From Parachlamydiales bacterium (GTDB taxonomy: Bacteria > Chlamydiota > Chlamydiia > Chlamydiales > Rhabdochlamydiaceae), in contig JAHFTQ010000009.1 of assembly GCA_023265455.1 (NCBI GenBank), positions 27,003-91,002 on the forward strand: DNA of 64,000 nt, written 5' to 3'. Position numbers and translations under genes: made by a program. The notes under the pieces are model-generated. The model was given only the letters and a program-made list of their open reading frames with translations. It had not been told where the DNA came from and searched no databases. Of the stretch, positions 1-8,109 are shown piece by piece (position 1 is the first letter of the stretch; each line of letters opens with the position of its first letter).

Positions 1-48
1 CTCACGATCATTGCCAATGCTCTTCGCGTTGCTGACCAGTTGACATAA
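1..48 (+). CDS. 3' end of an unidentified gene (partial)
   Basis: An open frame enters from the left edge and ends at TAA 46-48, giving a 15-residue tail LTIIANALRVADQLT. Too short to identify. The -35 box of the next gene (TTGACA, 40-45) lies inside its last codons, so if the frame is real the next gene's promoter is embedded in it. It does not look like the usual C-terminus of a HigB toxin, but this cannot be excluded. Confidence 0.25.
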   Translation, partial: LTIIANALRVADQLT

Positions 49-69
49 TGTAACTTAATTGGTTACAAT
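40..69 (+). promoter_or_regulatory. sigma70-type promoter with overlapping inverted repeat (HigA operator)
   Basis: TTGACA (40-45) and TACAAT (64-69) are separated by 18 nt, close to the sigma70 consensus. A perfect 6-bp inverted repeat, TGTAAC (49-54) and GTTACA (62-67), occupies the spacer and part of the -10 box. HigA-type proteins usually repress their own promoter, so I infer this is the autoregulatory operator. Confidence 0.65.
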
Positions 70-94
70 GTTTCTCAATAGAGAAGGTATATTT

Positions 95-433
95 ATGGGA
101 AAAAAAAGAAAGCCTACTCATCCTGGGGAAATCCTTGATGAACATTATATCAAACCGCTTCAGCTCAATTTACAAAGGCTTGCTGACAGGCTTGGTATTG
201 CAAGAAACACTCTGTTTAAGATCAGGGCTGGTGAAGCAAGCGTTACTCCTTCTCTCGCTCTTTCTCTGGCTGAAGCCTTCGATACAACTCCGCAGCTCTG
301 GTTAAACTTGCAGATCAATTACGATCTTTGGGTTGGAGAACATGGGCATGTTCCCGTTAAACCAATTCTTAAAAACGGGGAGATTCTCCAAACTAAACAG
401 AATCGGGGAATAGCTAGAATGGCAGCTGCCTAA
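95..433 (+). CDS. higA: HigA/VapI-type helix-turn-helix antitoxin
   Basis: A 112-residue protein of the HigA addiction-module antidote family (XRE-like HTH). The opening 'HPGEILDEHYIKPLQLN' is the typical N-terminus of this family, followed by an HTH ('QRLADRLGIARNTLFKIRAGE') and the usual 'LAEAFDTTPQLWLNLQINYDLW' block. The ATG at 95 is chosen over an upstream one at 59 because AGAAGG (82-87) precedes it at 7 nt and the upstream ATG lies in the promoter/operator. Members normally neutralise a HigB/RelE-type mRNA interferase and repress their own operon. No toxin gene follows and none is visible before it, so it may be a solitary regulator, or the toxin may lie left of the window. Confidence 0.85.
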   Translation: MGKKRKPTHPGEILDEHYIKPLQLNLQRLADRLGIARNTLFKIRAGEASVTPSLALSLAEAFDTTPQLWLNLQINYDLWVGEHGHVPVKPILKNGEILQTKQNRGIARMAAA

Positions 434-468
434 TAGAAGATACTCCTATTTTAACTCGAGGTTAAGTC

Positions 469-909
469 ATCTCACATTCTGTTACAGGTTATATCCAAAA
501 AGGTCTCATTTTGGCGGGCTGTTCCTATGTGACTAGCCGTTACCTGGTCAAATCATCAAAACCTCTGACGATGACTGCTCTACTCACTATTGCTGGGTTG
601 GTTGATGAATTTGCATTTCAACTTCTGGAAAATGCCTGTCAGCAGAAGATAGCCGAAATAAAAGCTCGTCCCTCACAAAAAGCTTTAAAAGACAAAAAAA
701 TAGCCCTCTTGAAAGAGTATCGGAAAATCGCCTGGGGATGTCTCAGCTTGGCTTGTACCCAAGCTGTACACAGCTTAAGTCAAAGGTTGAAACTGAACCC
801 GCCCTCTTTTTTTGTGACCTGGGGAATATTGGGAACAACTCTTTACTTAAATAGTATTTTTGAAAGCCTCTTTACCCTCATCAAGCCGGAAACATCTTTG
901 CCAACCTGA
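469..909 (+). CDS. small membrane-type unknown protein, paralogue of the next gene, with ATC in place of ATG
   Basis: Not a recognised family. It is a tandem paralogue of the gene at 979: 'VKSSKPLTMTALLTIAGL' here matches 'AKSSNPFATVALITIAKL' there, and 'HSLSQRLKLNPPSF' matches 'QSLGQRLSWNIPSL'. Similarity continues upstream of the only canonical start (TTG 511). Both genes have GAGG followed by 7 nt and then the first codon; in the second copy this codon is ATG (979), here it is ATC (469). Either ATC is used as a rare start, the protein starts at TTG 511 without its first 14 residues, or the gene is decaying. Several hydrophobic stretches suggest membrane association. Confidence 0.55.
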   Translation: MSHSVTGYIQKGLILAGCSYVTSRYLVKSSKPLTMTALLTIAGLVDEFAFQLLENACQQKIAEIKARPSQKALKDKKIALLKEYRKIAWGCLSLACTQAVHSLSQRLKLNPPSFFVTWGILGTTLYLNSIFESLFTLIKPETSLPT

Positions 910-978
910 TCAAAAAAATCTTCTTGAAAACCAGCAAGTCTGCCATACTGCCTTCAACTTTAACACCGAGGTTTTATT

Positions 979-1404
979 ATGAAAGATTACTTAAGGCCTG
1001 CTCTAGAATTAAGTGTGGCAGGTGTTTCATCGTATTACGCAGCCCAACGTTGGGCCAAATCATCAAATCCTTTTGCGACAGTTGCTCTTATCACCATTGC
1101 TAAGCTGGCTTTTGAGATAATAGACAAACAGTATGGAAGCGAATATTTTGACCATTTCCGTAATTGGAAAAATCCCAGTGATTGGGGAAACTTATTATTT
1201 TATTGTCATACCTGTGTACCCCTTTTTGGGTTACAGTCCTTGGGGCAACGGTTATCTTGGAATATCCCCTCTTTAGAGAAGACTTTAGCAATATTTACCC
1301 TCTCTCATTGGAGCTCAAGGGTTATTACCAGCGGGGGCGCAATTCTAGTAGGCAAAATCGAGCATTGGTTGACATTCGGTGTTAGTTACAAAAAGCCTCT
1401 TTAA
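979..1404 (+). CDS. small membrane-type unknown protein (tandem paralogue)
   Basis: A 141-residue protein of no family I recognise, with hydrophobic segments near residues 10-25, 35-47 and 95-110, suggesting a membrane protein. It is the better preserved of two tandem paralogues (the other at 469-909). GAGG at 968-971 gives a Shine-Dalgarno site 7 nt before ATG 979. Its last 26 nt overlap the start of the metallo-hydrolase gene in another frame, which suggests translational coupling. Confidence 0.65.
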   Translation: MKDYLRPALELSVAGVSSYYAAQRWAKSSNPFATVALITIAKLAFEIIDKQYGSEYFDHFRNWKNPSDWGNLLFYCHTCVPLFGLQSLGQRLSWNIPSLEKTLAIFTLSHWSSRVITSGGAILVGKIEHWLTFGVSYKKPL

Positions 1405-2395
1405 AAACGGCCGTTTCTTCAATACCGAAGCTCATAAGGGAGGCCCCGTCAGCCTCTTGAAAGTGCTCCGATGGAAACTTACAACCCAGGCTAAGGTTTG
1501 GCCAAAACAGGTTGCTAACACCTATCAGCCGGAGCTTCCCTCTCAAGTTGAACCTAATGAGGCCTTCTTCACATTCGTTAACCATGCAACGGTTTTGATT
1601 CAGCTTGAGAGGGGTAACATTCTGACCGATCCGGTCTTTTCGGATATTGCAGGCCCTTACGGATGGCTGGGACCTAAACGGGTCAGGCCTCCTGGTCTCG
1701 CGCTGAATAAACTGCCAAAAATTCATACTGTCTTAATCAGCCATAATCACTATGATCATTTAGATCTTCCCTCTTTGCAAGCCTTGGAAGATAAAGACCA
1801 GCCTCTTTTTGTGGTCCCTTTAGGAAACGGCTCTTTTCTACGTAGGAAAGGTCTTACGCAGGTTGTCGAGCTTGACTGGTGGGAGCAGCATCACTTGGAA
1901 ACAGGACTATCGTTAAGCCTTACACCGGCTCAGCATTGGTCGCGAAGAGGCCTTCGTGATTTTTGTAAAATGCTCTGGGGAGGTTTTCTGATCCAAAGCC
2001 CTAAGATGAACATCTTCTTTGCAGGAGACACCGGCTATAGTGATCATTTCAAGGAAATTCGGGAAAAATACGGAGAAATGGATGTCAGCTTGCTCCCGAT
2101 CGGAGCGTATGAGCCCAGGTGGCTGATGAAGGATATCCATATGAACCCTGCAGAAGCGATTCAAGCGCATGGAGATCTGGGATCGGCTTTGAGCATCGGG
2201 ATTCATTTTGGGACATTTCGTCTGACTGATGAAGGGATTGATGATCCTGTGATTTTTTTGAAAGAGCGCCTACCAACAGAAGTAAATTTTGTGGCTCCTG
2301 AACAGGGTCAGACAATTTCTTACCGAACAGCGTCGCGGAAAATTTCTTCGAATCTCGCTTCGGAAAAAACCTGCGCTGCATCGCTGGCTAAATAG
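1379..2395 (+). CDS. metallo-beta-lactamase-fold hydrolase, NAPE-PLD/UlaG-like
   Basis: A 338-residue zinc hydrolase of the metallo-beta-lactamase superfamily. The signature HNHYDHLD lies near residue 121; 'PAQHWSRRGLRD', the metal-binding aspartate in 'FAGDTGYSDHF', and a late histidine in 'IGIHFGTFRLTDE' follow in order. This layout and 'TFVNHATVLIQ' near the N-terminus fit the branch containing N-acyl-phosphatidylethanolamine phospholipase D and UlaG-like lactonases; the true substrate is unknown. There is no signal peptide, so it is probably cytoplasmic. The start is GTG 1379, overlapping the previous gene by 26 nt. The 3' end overlaps the convergent GT10 gene by 76 nt. Confidence 0.85.
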   Translation: MLVTKSLFKNGRFFNTEAHKGGPVSLLKVLRWKLTTQAKVWPKQVANTYQPELPSQVEPNEAFFTFVNHATVLIQLERGNILTDPVFSDIAGPYGWLGPKRVRPPGLALNKLPKIHTVLISHNHYDHLDLPSLQALEDKDQPLFVVPLGNGSFLRRKGLTQVVELDWWEQHHLETGLSLSLTPAQHWSRRGLRDFCKMLWGGFLIQSPKMNIFFAGDTGYSDHFKEIREKYGEMDVSLLPIGAYEPRWLMKDIHMNPAEAIQAHGDLGSALSIGIHFGTFRLTDEGIDDPVIFLKERLPTEVNFVAPEQGQTISYRTASRKISSNLASEKTCAASLAK

Positions 2396-3510
2396 TCACG
2401 GATGTGAGCTAAGTACCCTTCGTAGGTCTCTTTCGTCATACTCTTCAAGAAGAGATAGAGATCGTCGAGGGTTGCAAAATCCCTACGGTCGATGAAACAA
2501 TCCTTGGGAATGTAGTCGGTTACATTACTAGCTCCCCAATAGACGGGAACATTGCCTGCTGCAAAACAATCGAAAATCTTTTCAGAAATATACCCCTTCT
2601 CACCCTGGCAGTTTTCATAGCAGATGCTGAAGCGGTAGTTTTTAATCACTTGGATTTTATCTCTGCAAGCTCCCCGAAAAGATTTAGTGGCGGGCGCTTT
2701 TTCCCAACCGCGGCCATAGACTTCAAATCCCTCTTCTCCTACTTTTTCGAAAAACTCTTGGGCTTTAAGCCGCTCAGAGTAGAGTTCATTAGGATATTCG
2801 CCGGGGTATTTATCAGGATCATTGACATAGCCCGTGACAAGCGTGCAGAACTTTTTTTCCTCAAAAGGGACAAGCTCTGAAATCATCGGCCTTAAGACGG
2901 GGTAATAAAACTTAAAATATTTGACCCCATCCACAAGACCGTCATCCCAGGTGTAAATCTTAGAAAAGCAATCACGGAGATTTTGATTATACATCTTACG
3001 AAGACGGATATACGGCTCCCACATGAAGAGAACCATTTTTTCTTTGGGAAGGCAGCGGGGGCGATAATCGCGATAGAAGTGGTTGGGGATGTTCATGCAG
3101 ACGATTTTGCGAACGTCAGGAGAAAGAGGGATAGCAGCGTCGTTTTTCTTTAAAAGCTTTCCCCACCAACTTTTATCTTTTTTGAAAGACTCCCCCAGAT
3201 CTTTGAGACCAATCACAACGGCTTTAGACTCCTCACCTAAAATCTGTTGATAATAGTTGGGGTCTGAAGAGGGTCCGCTGGGAAGAACGTGCACCTGATC
3301 TGCGAATGCTAGTGTAAGAGAGAAAACTGCAAAAAATTTTAGACCACACGTCGGTGAAAAATAGCCTTTTTGGCTAGCGTGAAATCTCCCGCGGTTGAGA
3401 TATCGCAAGAGGGTCAGTATTAAGTCAATACAAACCCTCTTGCGATATCTCAACCCCGGGGATTTGACGCAGCCAAAAAGGCTATTTTTCACCGACGTGT
3501 GGTCTAACAT
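2320..3510 (-). CDS. GT10 family (alpha-1,3-fucosyltransferase-like) glycosyltransferase, 5' end disrupted by a hairpin element
   Basis: Glycosyltransferase of the GT10 fold: the C-terminal half holds the family block with 'RFSICYENCQGEKGYISEKI' followed by 'FAAGNVPVYWGASNV' and 'DYIPKDCFIDRRDF', which binds the sugar nucleotide (GDP-fucose in known members). The long frame starts at ATG 3510, overlapping the pyk stop, but its first 56 or so codons are the hairpin element 3339-3507. The first sensible protein sequence after it, 'KFFAVFSLTLAFADQVHVL', looks like a signal peptide lacking its methionine. The native start was therefore probably lost or displaced; expression may depend on the read-through frame. 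The mature protein would be exported or periplasmic, unusual for a GT10 enzyme. Confidence 0.8.
   Translation of the reverse strand: MLDHTSVKNSLFGCVKSPGLRYRKRVCIDLILTLLRYLNRGRFHASQKGYFSPTCGLKFFAVFSLTLAFADQVHVLPSGPSSDPNYYQQILGEESKAVVIGLKDLGESFKKDKSWWGKLLKKNDAAIPLSPDVRKIVCMNIPNHFYRDYRPRCLPKEKMVLFMWEPYIRLRKMYNQNLRDCFSKIYTWDDGLVDGVKYFKFYYPVLRPMISELVPFEEKKFCTLVTGYVNDPDKYPGEYPNELYSERLKAQEFFEKVGEEGFEVYGRGWEKAPATKSFRGACRDKIQVIKNYRFSICYENCQGEKGYISEKIFDCFAAGNVPVYWGASNVTDYIPKDCFIDRRDFATLDDLYLFLKSMTKETYEGYLAHIRDYLASDAAQVFSEARFEEIFRDAVR
3339..3507. repeat. long hairpin element, copy A
   Basis: A nearly complete palindrome of 169 nt. The outer arms 3339-3375 and 3471-3507 are perfect complements (37 bp). 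An inner arm follows with a few mismatches, then AGAGGGT/ACCCTCT flanking a centre with GTATT-AAGTC-AATAC, itself a small hairpin. The element starts at the pyk stop codon and ends where the GT10 signal peptide begins. It has the same architecture and almost the same centre as the element at 24828-24990, but different stem sequences. Confidence 0.9.
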
Positions 3511-5267
3511 TCAACAGATCCTTTGTAGACGACTTTTTTCTCGGGATCCAATGTGACGACTTGACCGTCACGTAGAGCCGCTAGCGCTCCATCAGCGCGC
3601 ACAACAATGGGTATATCGAGGGTTTTAGCAACTTTTAATGCCTCTTTTTCTGAGGCTTTGTCTTCCGGATGGTTCTGCAAAACAATTCCTATGGCATGAT
3701 TGAGAAGCGGTAAATAAGCCGCATCGCAATGGGAGAGCACGACAATTTTACCACGGACTTCTTCAATCGTGTGGCGCTGAGGCGTATGAAGAATGAGGAC
3801 CTTGCCGTGGATCTGCTTTCCCATTCCTTTTTTGGCACGGACGACCACATCGCCGATGCTTTCGACCATCATGGTATTCGTGGTCCCTTTGATCCAAAAG
3901 GGTGAGCCTGTGGTGATCACAACAAGATCTCCATACTGAACTAGTTTATCTTGAAGAGCTAATTGAGACAGTGTCGTCATCGCCTCTTGGACAGTCGGAA
4001 GCTCCTCTGTCTTGAAGGGAACGACTCCCCAATAAAGAGCCATCTGGTGGTAAGCCTTTTCTGAGGGTGTTAAAGCTAAAATGGGCATTTCAGGTCTAAA
4101 TCTTGAGATCAGCCGTGCGGTAGATCCGCTATTGGTGAAGACAAAGATCGCCTTGGCATCGGCACTGTAGGCTGTTTGAACAGCAGCTCCCGCCACCGAT
4201 GTTGAGACATCAGAAAATCCCAGCTCCGTACTAAATCCATAAAAATCGCGGTAGGAAAAATCTTGCTCAGCCTCACGGATGATCCGCTTCATCATTTGGA
4301 CAGTGAGGGCCGGGTAGTTGCCCATGGCGGTTTCTCCTGAGAGCATGACGCAAGACGAACTATCGTAGATCGCGTTAGCTACGTCAGAGACCTCTGCTCT
4401 TGTGGGGCGAGGATTTTTGATCATCGATTCGAGCATTTGCGTTGCCGTAACAACGGGTTTAGCCACTTGGCAACACTTGCGGATCATCATCTTTTGCAAA
4501 CGGGGCACTTCTTCTAAGGGAAGCTCGACTCCGAGATCTCCCCGCGCAACCATGATCCCATCAGCGACCTGAAGGATCGCATCAAAATTTTGCACGCCCA
4601 GGCTATTTTCAATTTTGGCAATGACTAAAATATCGGACTTGCCCTCTGCAGCTAAGAGCTTTTGAATTTCGAAGACGTGATCGGCTGATCGGATAAATGA
4701 GGCAGCGATCCAATCGACATCATTTTTACAAGCGAAGGCGATATCACTTGCATCTTGGGGAGTCATCGCAGGCAGATTCATATCGCAATTGGGGACGCTA
4801 ACGCTTTTTTGACTTTTGAGTGCGCCACTATTTTGAACTTCGATAAGAGCGCTCTCTGCTTTTGTTTCAATCACCTTAGCGATGATGTAGCCATCATCGA
4901 ATAACAGCGTCATCCCAGGCTGCAAAGCATCCAACACCTCAGGAGGCGTCAAAGAGACCTGCTCGCTATCCCCTTCCAAGGTCGCTTTGACAAGACGAAT
5001 TTTTTGACCCTCTTCCAAAGCAACAGAGCCTCCCTTGACGAGCCCTAAGCGGATCTCGGGTCCCTTGGTATCGGCCATGATCGCTAGAGGAACTTTCTTA
5101 GCTTCCCTAGCTTTTTTTAAGGTCTGAATCACCTTGCGGTGGTCGTCGTGAGTTCCATGGCTAAAGTTGATCCGGGCAACATTCATCCCCGCATCCATGA
5201 GCTCAAGAATCTTCTCATACGATGAAACCGCGGGCCCCATCGTACAAATAATTTTGGTTCTAGTCAT
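3504..5267 (-). CDS. pyk: pyruvate kinase with extra C-terminal domain
   Basis: Converts phosphoenolpyruvate and ADP to pyruvate and ATP, the last step of glycolysis. Opening 'TRTKIICTMGPA', the catalytic lysine in 'VIAKIENSLG' (about residue 218), 'MVARGDLGVELP' and 'TATQMLESM' are all present. From about residue 480 an added domain of the PEP-utiliser mobile (swivelling) type follows ('HGKVLILHTPQ'), as in Bacillus-type enzymes; Chlamydia enzymes are usually near 485 residues, this one is 587. The start ATG 5267 is chosen because the frame upstream to 5336 has no homology and would run almost into the divergent mlaE gene. It is divergent from the Mla operon, with an 81-nt shared promoter region. 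Confidence 0.93.
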   Translation of the reverse strand: MTRTKIICTMGPAVSSYEKILELMDAGMNVARINFSHGTHDDHRKVIQTLKKAREAKKVPLAIMADTKGPEIRLGLVKGGSVALEEGQKIRLVKATLEGDSEQVSLTPPEVLDALQPGMTLLFDDGYIIAKVIETKAESALIEVQNSGALKSQKSVSVPNCDMNLPAMTPQDASDIAFACKNDVDWIAASFIRSADHVFEIQKLLAAEGKSDILVIAKIENSLGVQNFDAILQVADGIMVARGDLGVELPLEEVPRLQKMMIRKCCQVAKPVVTATQMLESMIKNPRPTRAEVSDVANAIYDSSSCVMLSGETAMGNYPALTVQMMKRIIREAEQDFSYRDFYGFSTELGFSDVSTSVAGAAVQTAYSADAKAIFVFTNSGSTARLISRFRPEMPILALTPSEKAYHQMALYWGVVPFKTEELPTVQEAMTTLSQLALQDKLVQYGDLVVITTGSPFWIKGTTNTMMVESIGDVVVRAKKGMGKQIHGKVLILHTPQRHTIEEVRGKIVVLSHCDAAYLPLLNHAIGIVLQNHPEDKASEKEALKVAKTLDIPIVVRADGALAALRDGQVVTLDPEKKVVYKGSVEC

Positions 5268-5348
5268 AACAGAGCGATGATACTCACTTTGACCACCAAT
5301 TTCAACAATGAACTTGTAAAGACCTGCTAAAACCACTATGCTGAGGCA

Positions 5349-6158
5349 ATGGAACTCGAAAGAAATGAAATCTTTACTTGGTGTAAAGAGAGACTGAAGT
5401 TTGTCGAGGGGCTCGGTGAGTATGCGAACCTCTTTGTCAACGTCATCAAAGCCATCGGAAAACGGCCTCCAGCTTTTCGACTTCTCTTACAACAATTATA
5501 TGATATTGGAGTCGCCTCCCTGCCTGTCGTGGCCATCACAGGACTTTTCACGGGGCTCGTCCTTTCTGCTCAATCGTTTTATCAACTCGCTGATAAGGGG
5601 CTGACGGGCATTACGGGACTACTCGTCGCTAAAGCCATGATTACTGAGCTAGGCCCTGTTCTGACGGCTTTCATGGTCACAGGACGCGTAGGGGCTGCTA
5701 TCTGTGCTGAGCTAGGAACCATGCGAGTGACCGAGCAGATTGATGCGTTGGAGACCATGGCGGTTAATCCTCTCAGGTACTTGGTAGCGCCGCGATTTTT
5801 AGCAGGAGCTCTGATTATGCCGCTGCTCACTATCTTCAGCATGGTCATGGGAATTTTCGGAGGATACTTAATCGCTGTCTATTATTTTGGAATGTCTCCT
5901 TCCGCTTATTTCGATCCCATGCCGCTTCATATCTCGATGTTTGATCTTTTAACAGGCATTGTGAAGGGGTTTGTCTTTGGGGTCCTCATTATGACGATTG
6001 CCTGCTATAAAGGCATGAAAACCTCCGGTGGAGCCGCAGGAGTGGGCAAGTCAACGACTAATAGCGTTGTGATCTCTTACTGCTGCATCTTATTTACCAA
6101 CTTTTTCTTAACGCTGGCCCTGAACATCGTCAGGAGCCATTTACAAAAATTGCTATGA
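5349..6158 (+). CDS. mlaE: MlaE-type ABC transporter permease
   Basis: A 269-residue inner-membrane permease of the MlaE/TTG2B family. It has the family's hallmark region with 'ITGLFTGLVLSAQSFYQLA', 'ITELGPVLTAFMVTGRVGAA' and 'ELGTMRVTEQIDALETMAVN', then further transmembrane helices. With MlaF (ATPase) and MlaD (MCE protein) it forms the core complex that moves phospholipid between inner and outer membrane. First gene of an operon whose members overlap by 4 nt, so co-translation is likely. Confidence 0.93.
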   Translation: MELERNEIFTWCKERLKFVEGLGEYANLFVNVIKAIGKRPPAFRLLLQQLYDIGVASLPVVAITGLFTGLVLSAQSFYQLADKGLTGITGLLVAKAMITELGPVLTAFMVTGRVGAAICAELGTMRVTEQIDALETMAVNPLRYLVAPRFLAGALIMPLLTIFSMVMGIFGGYLIAVYYFGMSPSAYFDPMPLHISMFDLLTGIVKGFVFGVLIMTIACYKGMKTSGGAAGVGKSTTNSVVISYCCILFTNFFLTLALNIVRSHLQKLL

Positions 6159-6910
6159 TTAAAATTCGTAACCTGACGAAAAGTTTTAAAAAATTGAAGG
6201 TCTTAGATGGACTCGATCTTGATGTGATCCCGGGGGAAACTCTCGTTATTTTGGGAAGATCGGGTGGTGGTAAAAGCGTCTTGCTCAAACACATGATTGG
6301 GATTATGAAACCCGATGAGGGAACCATTGATATCAATGATGCACGCATTTCTGAACTCGAAGGGCCCGATCTTTATAAAGCCGTTCTCAATATGGGGATG
6401 TTATTTCAAGGTGCAGCGCTCTTCGATTCGATGACAGTTGAGGATAATATTGCCTTTTTTCTCCATGAACACAGCTCTCTTACCGAAGACGAAATCCGGG
6501 ACAGAGTCTCTCATGCCCTTGAAATTGTCGGGCTTGCAGGTACGGAAAAAAAGATGCCCTCCGAATTATCCGGTGGTATGCGCAAAAGAGCCGCTCTTGC
6601 TAGGCTGATCGTCTACAGACCCTCACTGATCCTTTACGATGAACCGACAACAGGGCTCGATCCCATGACATCCATGCAGATCAATGAGCTGATTGTAAAA
6701 ACTCAAAAAGAGCTCAAAGCGACCAGTATTGTTGTAACCCACGATATTTTGTCGGCCCTCTATATTGGAGATCGACTGGCCCTGATCGATAAAGGAAAAA
6801 TTGCCCATATTGATCAACCAGACACTTTCATGAAAATCGATAATCCTATAATTGAATTCTTAAGGAAGACTATTTCCCAAGACCCTGCTAAAGTAAGAGA
6901 ACTGCGATGA
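6155..6910 (+). CDS. mlaF: MlaF-type ABC transporter ATPase
   Basis: A 251-residue ATPase. Walker A is GRSGGGKS, the signature is LSGGM (variant LSGGMRKR, typical of MlaF), and Walker B is 'SLILYDEPTTGLDPMT', followed by a switch histidine in 'SIVVTHD'. It powers lipid transport by the MlaE permease. The ATG overlaps the mlaE stop by 4 nt and its own stop overlaps mlaD by 4 nt. Confidence 0.93.
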   Translation: MIKIRNLTKSFKKLKVLDGLDLDVIPGETLVILGRSGGGKSVLLKHMIGIMKPDEGTIDINDARISELEGPDLYKAVLNMGMLFQGAALFDSMTVEDNIAFFLHEHSSLTEDEIRDRVSHALEIVGLAGTEKKMPSELSGGMRKRAALARLIVYRPSLILYDEPTTGLDPMTSMQINELIVKTQKELKATSIVVTHDILSALYIGDRLALIDKGKIAHIDQPDTFMKIDNPIIEFLRKTISQDPAKVRELR

Positions 6911-8109
6911 AACCTTCTATAAAAAATTTTTTGATTGGCCTTTTTTTAACGAGTGCTTTTGGAGCGCTCTTCGGCCTTGTCATGTTCTTGCGCCCTTCTG
7001 TGGGCGATGAGAAACAGGTTCTCCTTGTCAGGTTTTCCAACATCAACAAAGTTGGCGTGGGAACTCGCGTCCTCTTTGCCGGAAAAGCCGTCGGAGCAGT
7101 GACTGCCATCCAAGAGATTCACCATGCCCGCGATACTCAGCCCTCCGATACACTCGGCCGCCTTTATTTTTACCAATTGACCCTGAAGATTGATTCCAAG
7201 GTTCACGTCTATAGCACAGATGAGATCAGCATCCAAACCTCCGGACTCTTAGGTGAAAAATCGATTGCCATTGTTCCTAGAGCTCCACCTAAAGATGTCA
7301 CCTCTGAACTGATCACTGACAAATCGCCCATTTACGCAGGTTCAGTCGATCCCCTTGAAAACACCATCAATCAACTTTCTGACGTCGGAGAAAAACTCAA
7401 CGCCACCGTCGACCTCGTCAAAACTTGGTTCGAGCAAAATGAGAGCGCTATCTCTCATTCGATCTCTTCGTTCGGATCTGCGATGGCACAAATCGACACG
7501 GCGATTGCAACTGCCAATGAACAGCAGTTAATTCCTCAGATGCAACAGGGAGCTGCAGCCTTAACCTCTTCGATGGAAAAAGTCGATGCAGCCTTACAAA
7601 ATCTTTCGGAAGGAGCTGTCTTTGAAAACTTTGGCCCTGTGGTCGAAAATCTCAAAAGTATCACCACATCATTTGAAAAGATTAGCCAAGACATTGCAAC
7701 AGGGCAAGGCACTGTCGGCAAGCTGATTCAAGGAGAAGATCTTTACCTTCGCATGACCGCAATCTTAAATAAAGCCGATACGTTGATGAATGACGTCAAC
7801 CACTATGGCGTCCTCTTTCACTTGAATAAAGGGTGGCAACGGACGCGAACAAAACGGTTGAATGCGATGAATGCCCTAGAAGATCCTGTCTCTTTCAAAA
7901 CCTATTTCCAGACGGAGATGGACCAAATTAACACCTCGATGGCTCGCATCTCGCTGCTGATTGATAAGGCCCACCAAGAAGAAGACTCCGCCGTCATTGA
8001 AAATGCTAAGTTTAAAGAAAATTTCGCCGATCTCATGCGAAGAGTCCAAGAGATGTCCGATACTCTCCATCTCTACAATGAACAACTTCAGGAGGCCTCG
8101 AAGTCTTGA
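6907..8109 (+). CDS. mlaD: MlaD-type MCE-domain protein
   Basis: A 400-residue protein with one N-terminal transmembrane anchor (about residues 7-27), then an MCE domain with 'LVRFSNINKVGVGTRVLFAG' and 'GLLGEKSIAIVP', followed by a long helical C-terminal region. MCE proteins form periplasmic hexamers that carry lipid between membranes. The C-terminal part (about residues 150-400) is longer than in E. coli MlaD and is predicted helical, as in many MCE proteins outside enterobacteria. No mlaB or mlaC gene is present here. Confidence 0.9.
   Translation: MKPSIKNFLIGLFLTSAFGALFGLVMFLRPSVGDEKQVLLVRFSNINKVGVGTRVLFAGKAVGAVTAIQEIHHARDTQPSDTLGRLYFYQLTLKIDSKVHVYSTDEISIQTSGLLGEKSIAIVPRAPPKDVTSELITDKSPIYAGSVDPLENTINQLSDVGEKLNATVDLVKTWFEQNESAISHSISSFGSAMAQIDTAIATANEQQLIPQMQQGAAALTSSMEKVDAALQNLSEGAVFENFGPVVENLKSITTSFEKISQDIATGQGTVGKLIQGEDLYLRMTAILNKADTLMNDVNHYGVLFHLNKGWQRTRTKRLNAMNALEDPVSFKTYFQTEMDQINTSMARISLLIDKAHQEEDSAVIENAKFKENFADLMRRVQEMSDTLHLYNEQLQEASKS

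Noticed and set aside
3339..3507. Hairpin element as the intrinsic terminator of pyk
   Set aside because: No T-run follows on the minus strand, and the stem is far longer than in terminators; it could still affect transcription.
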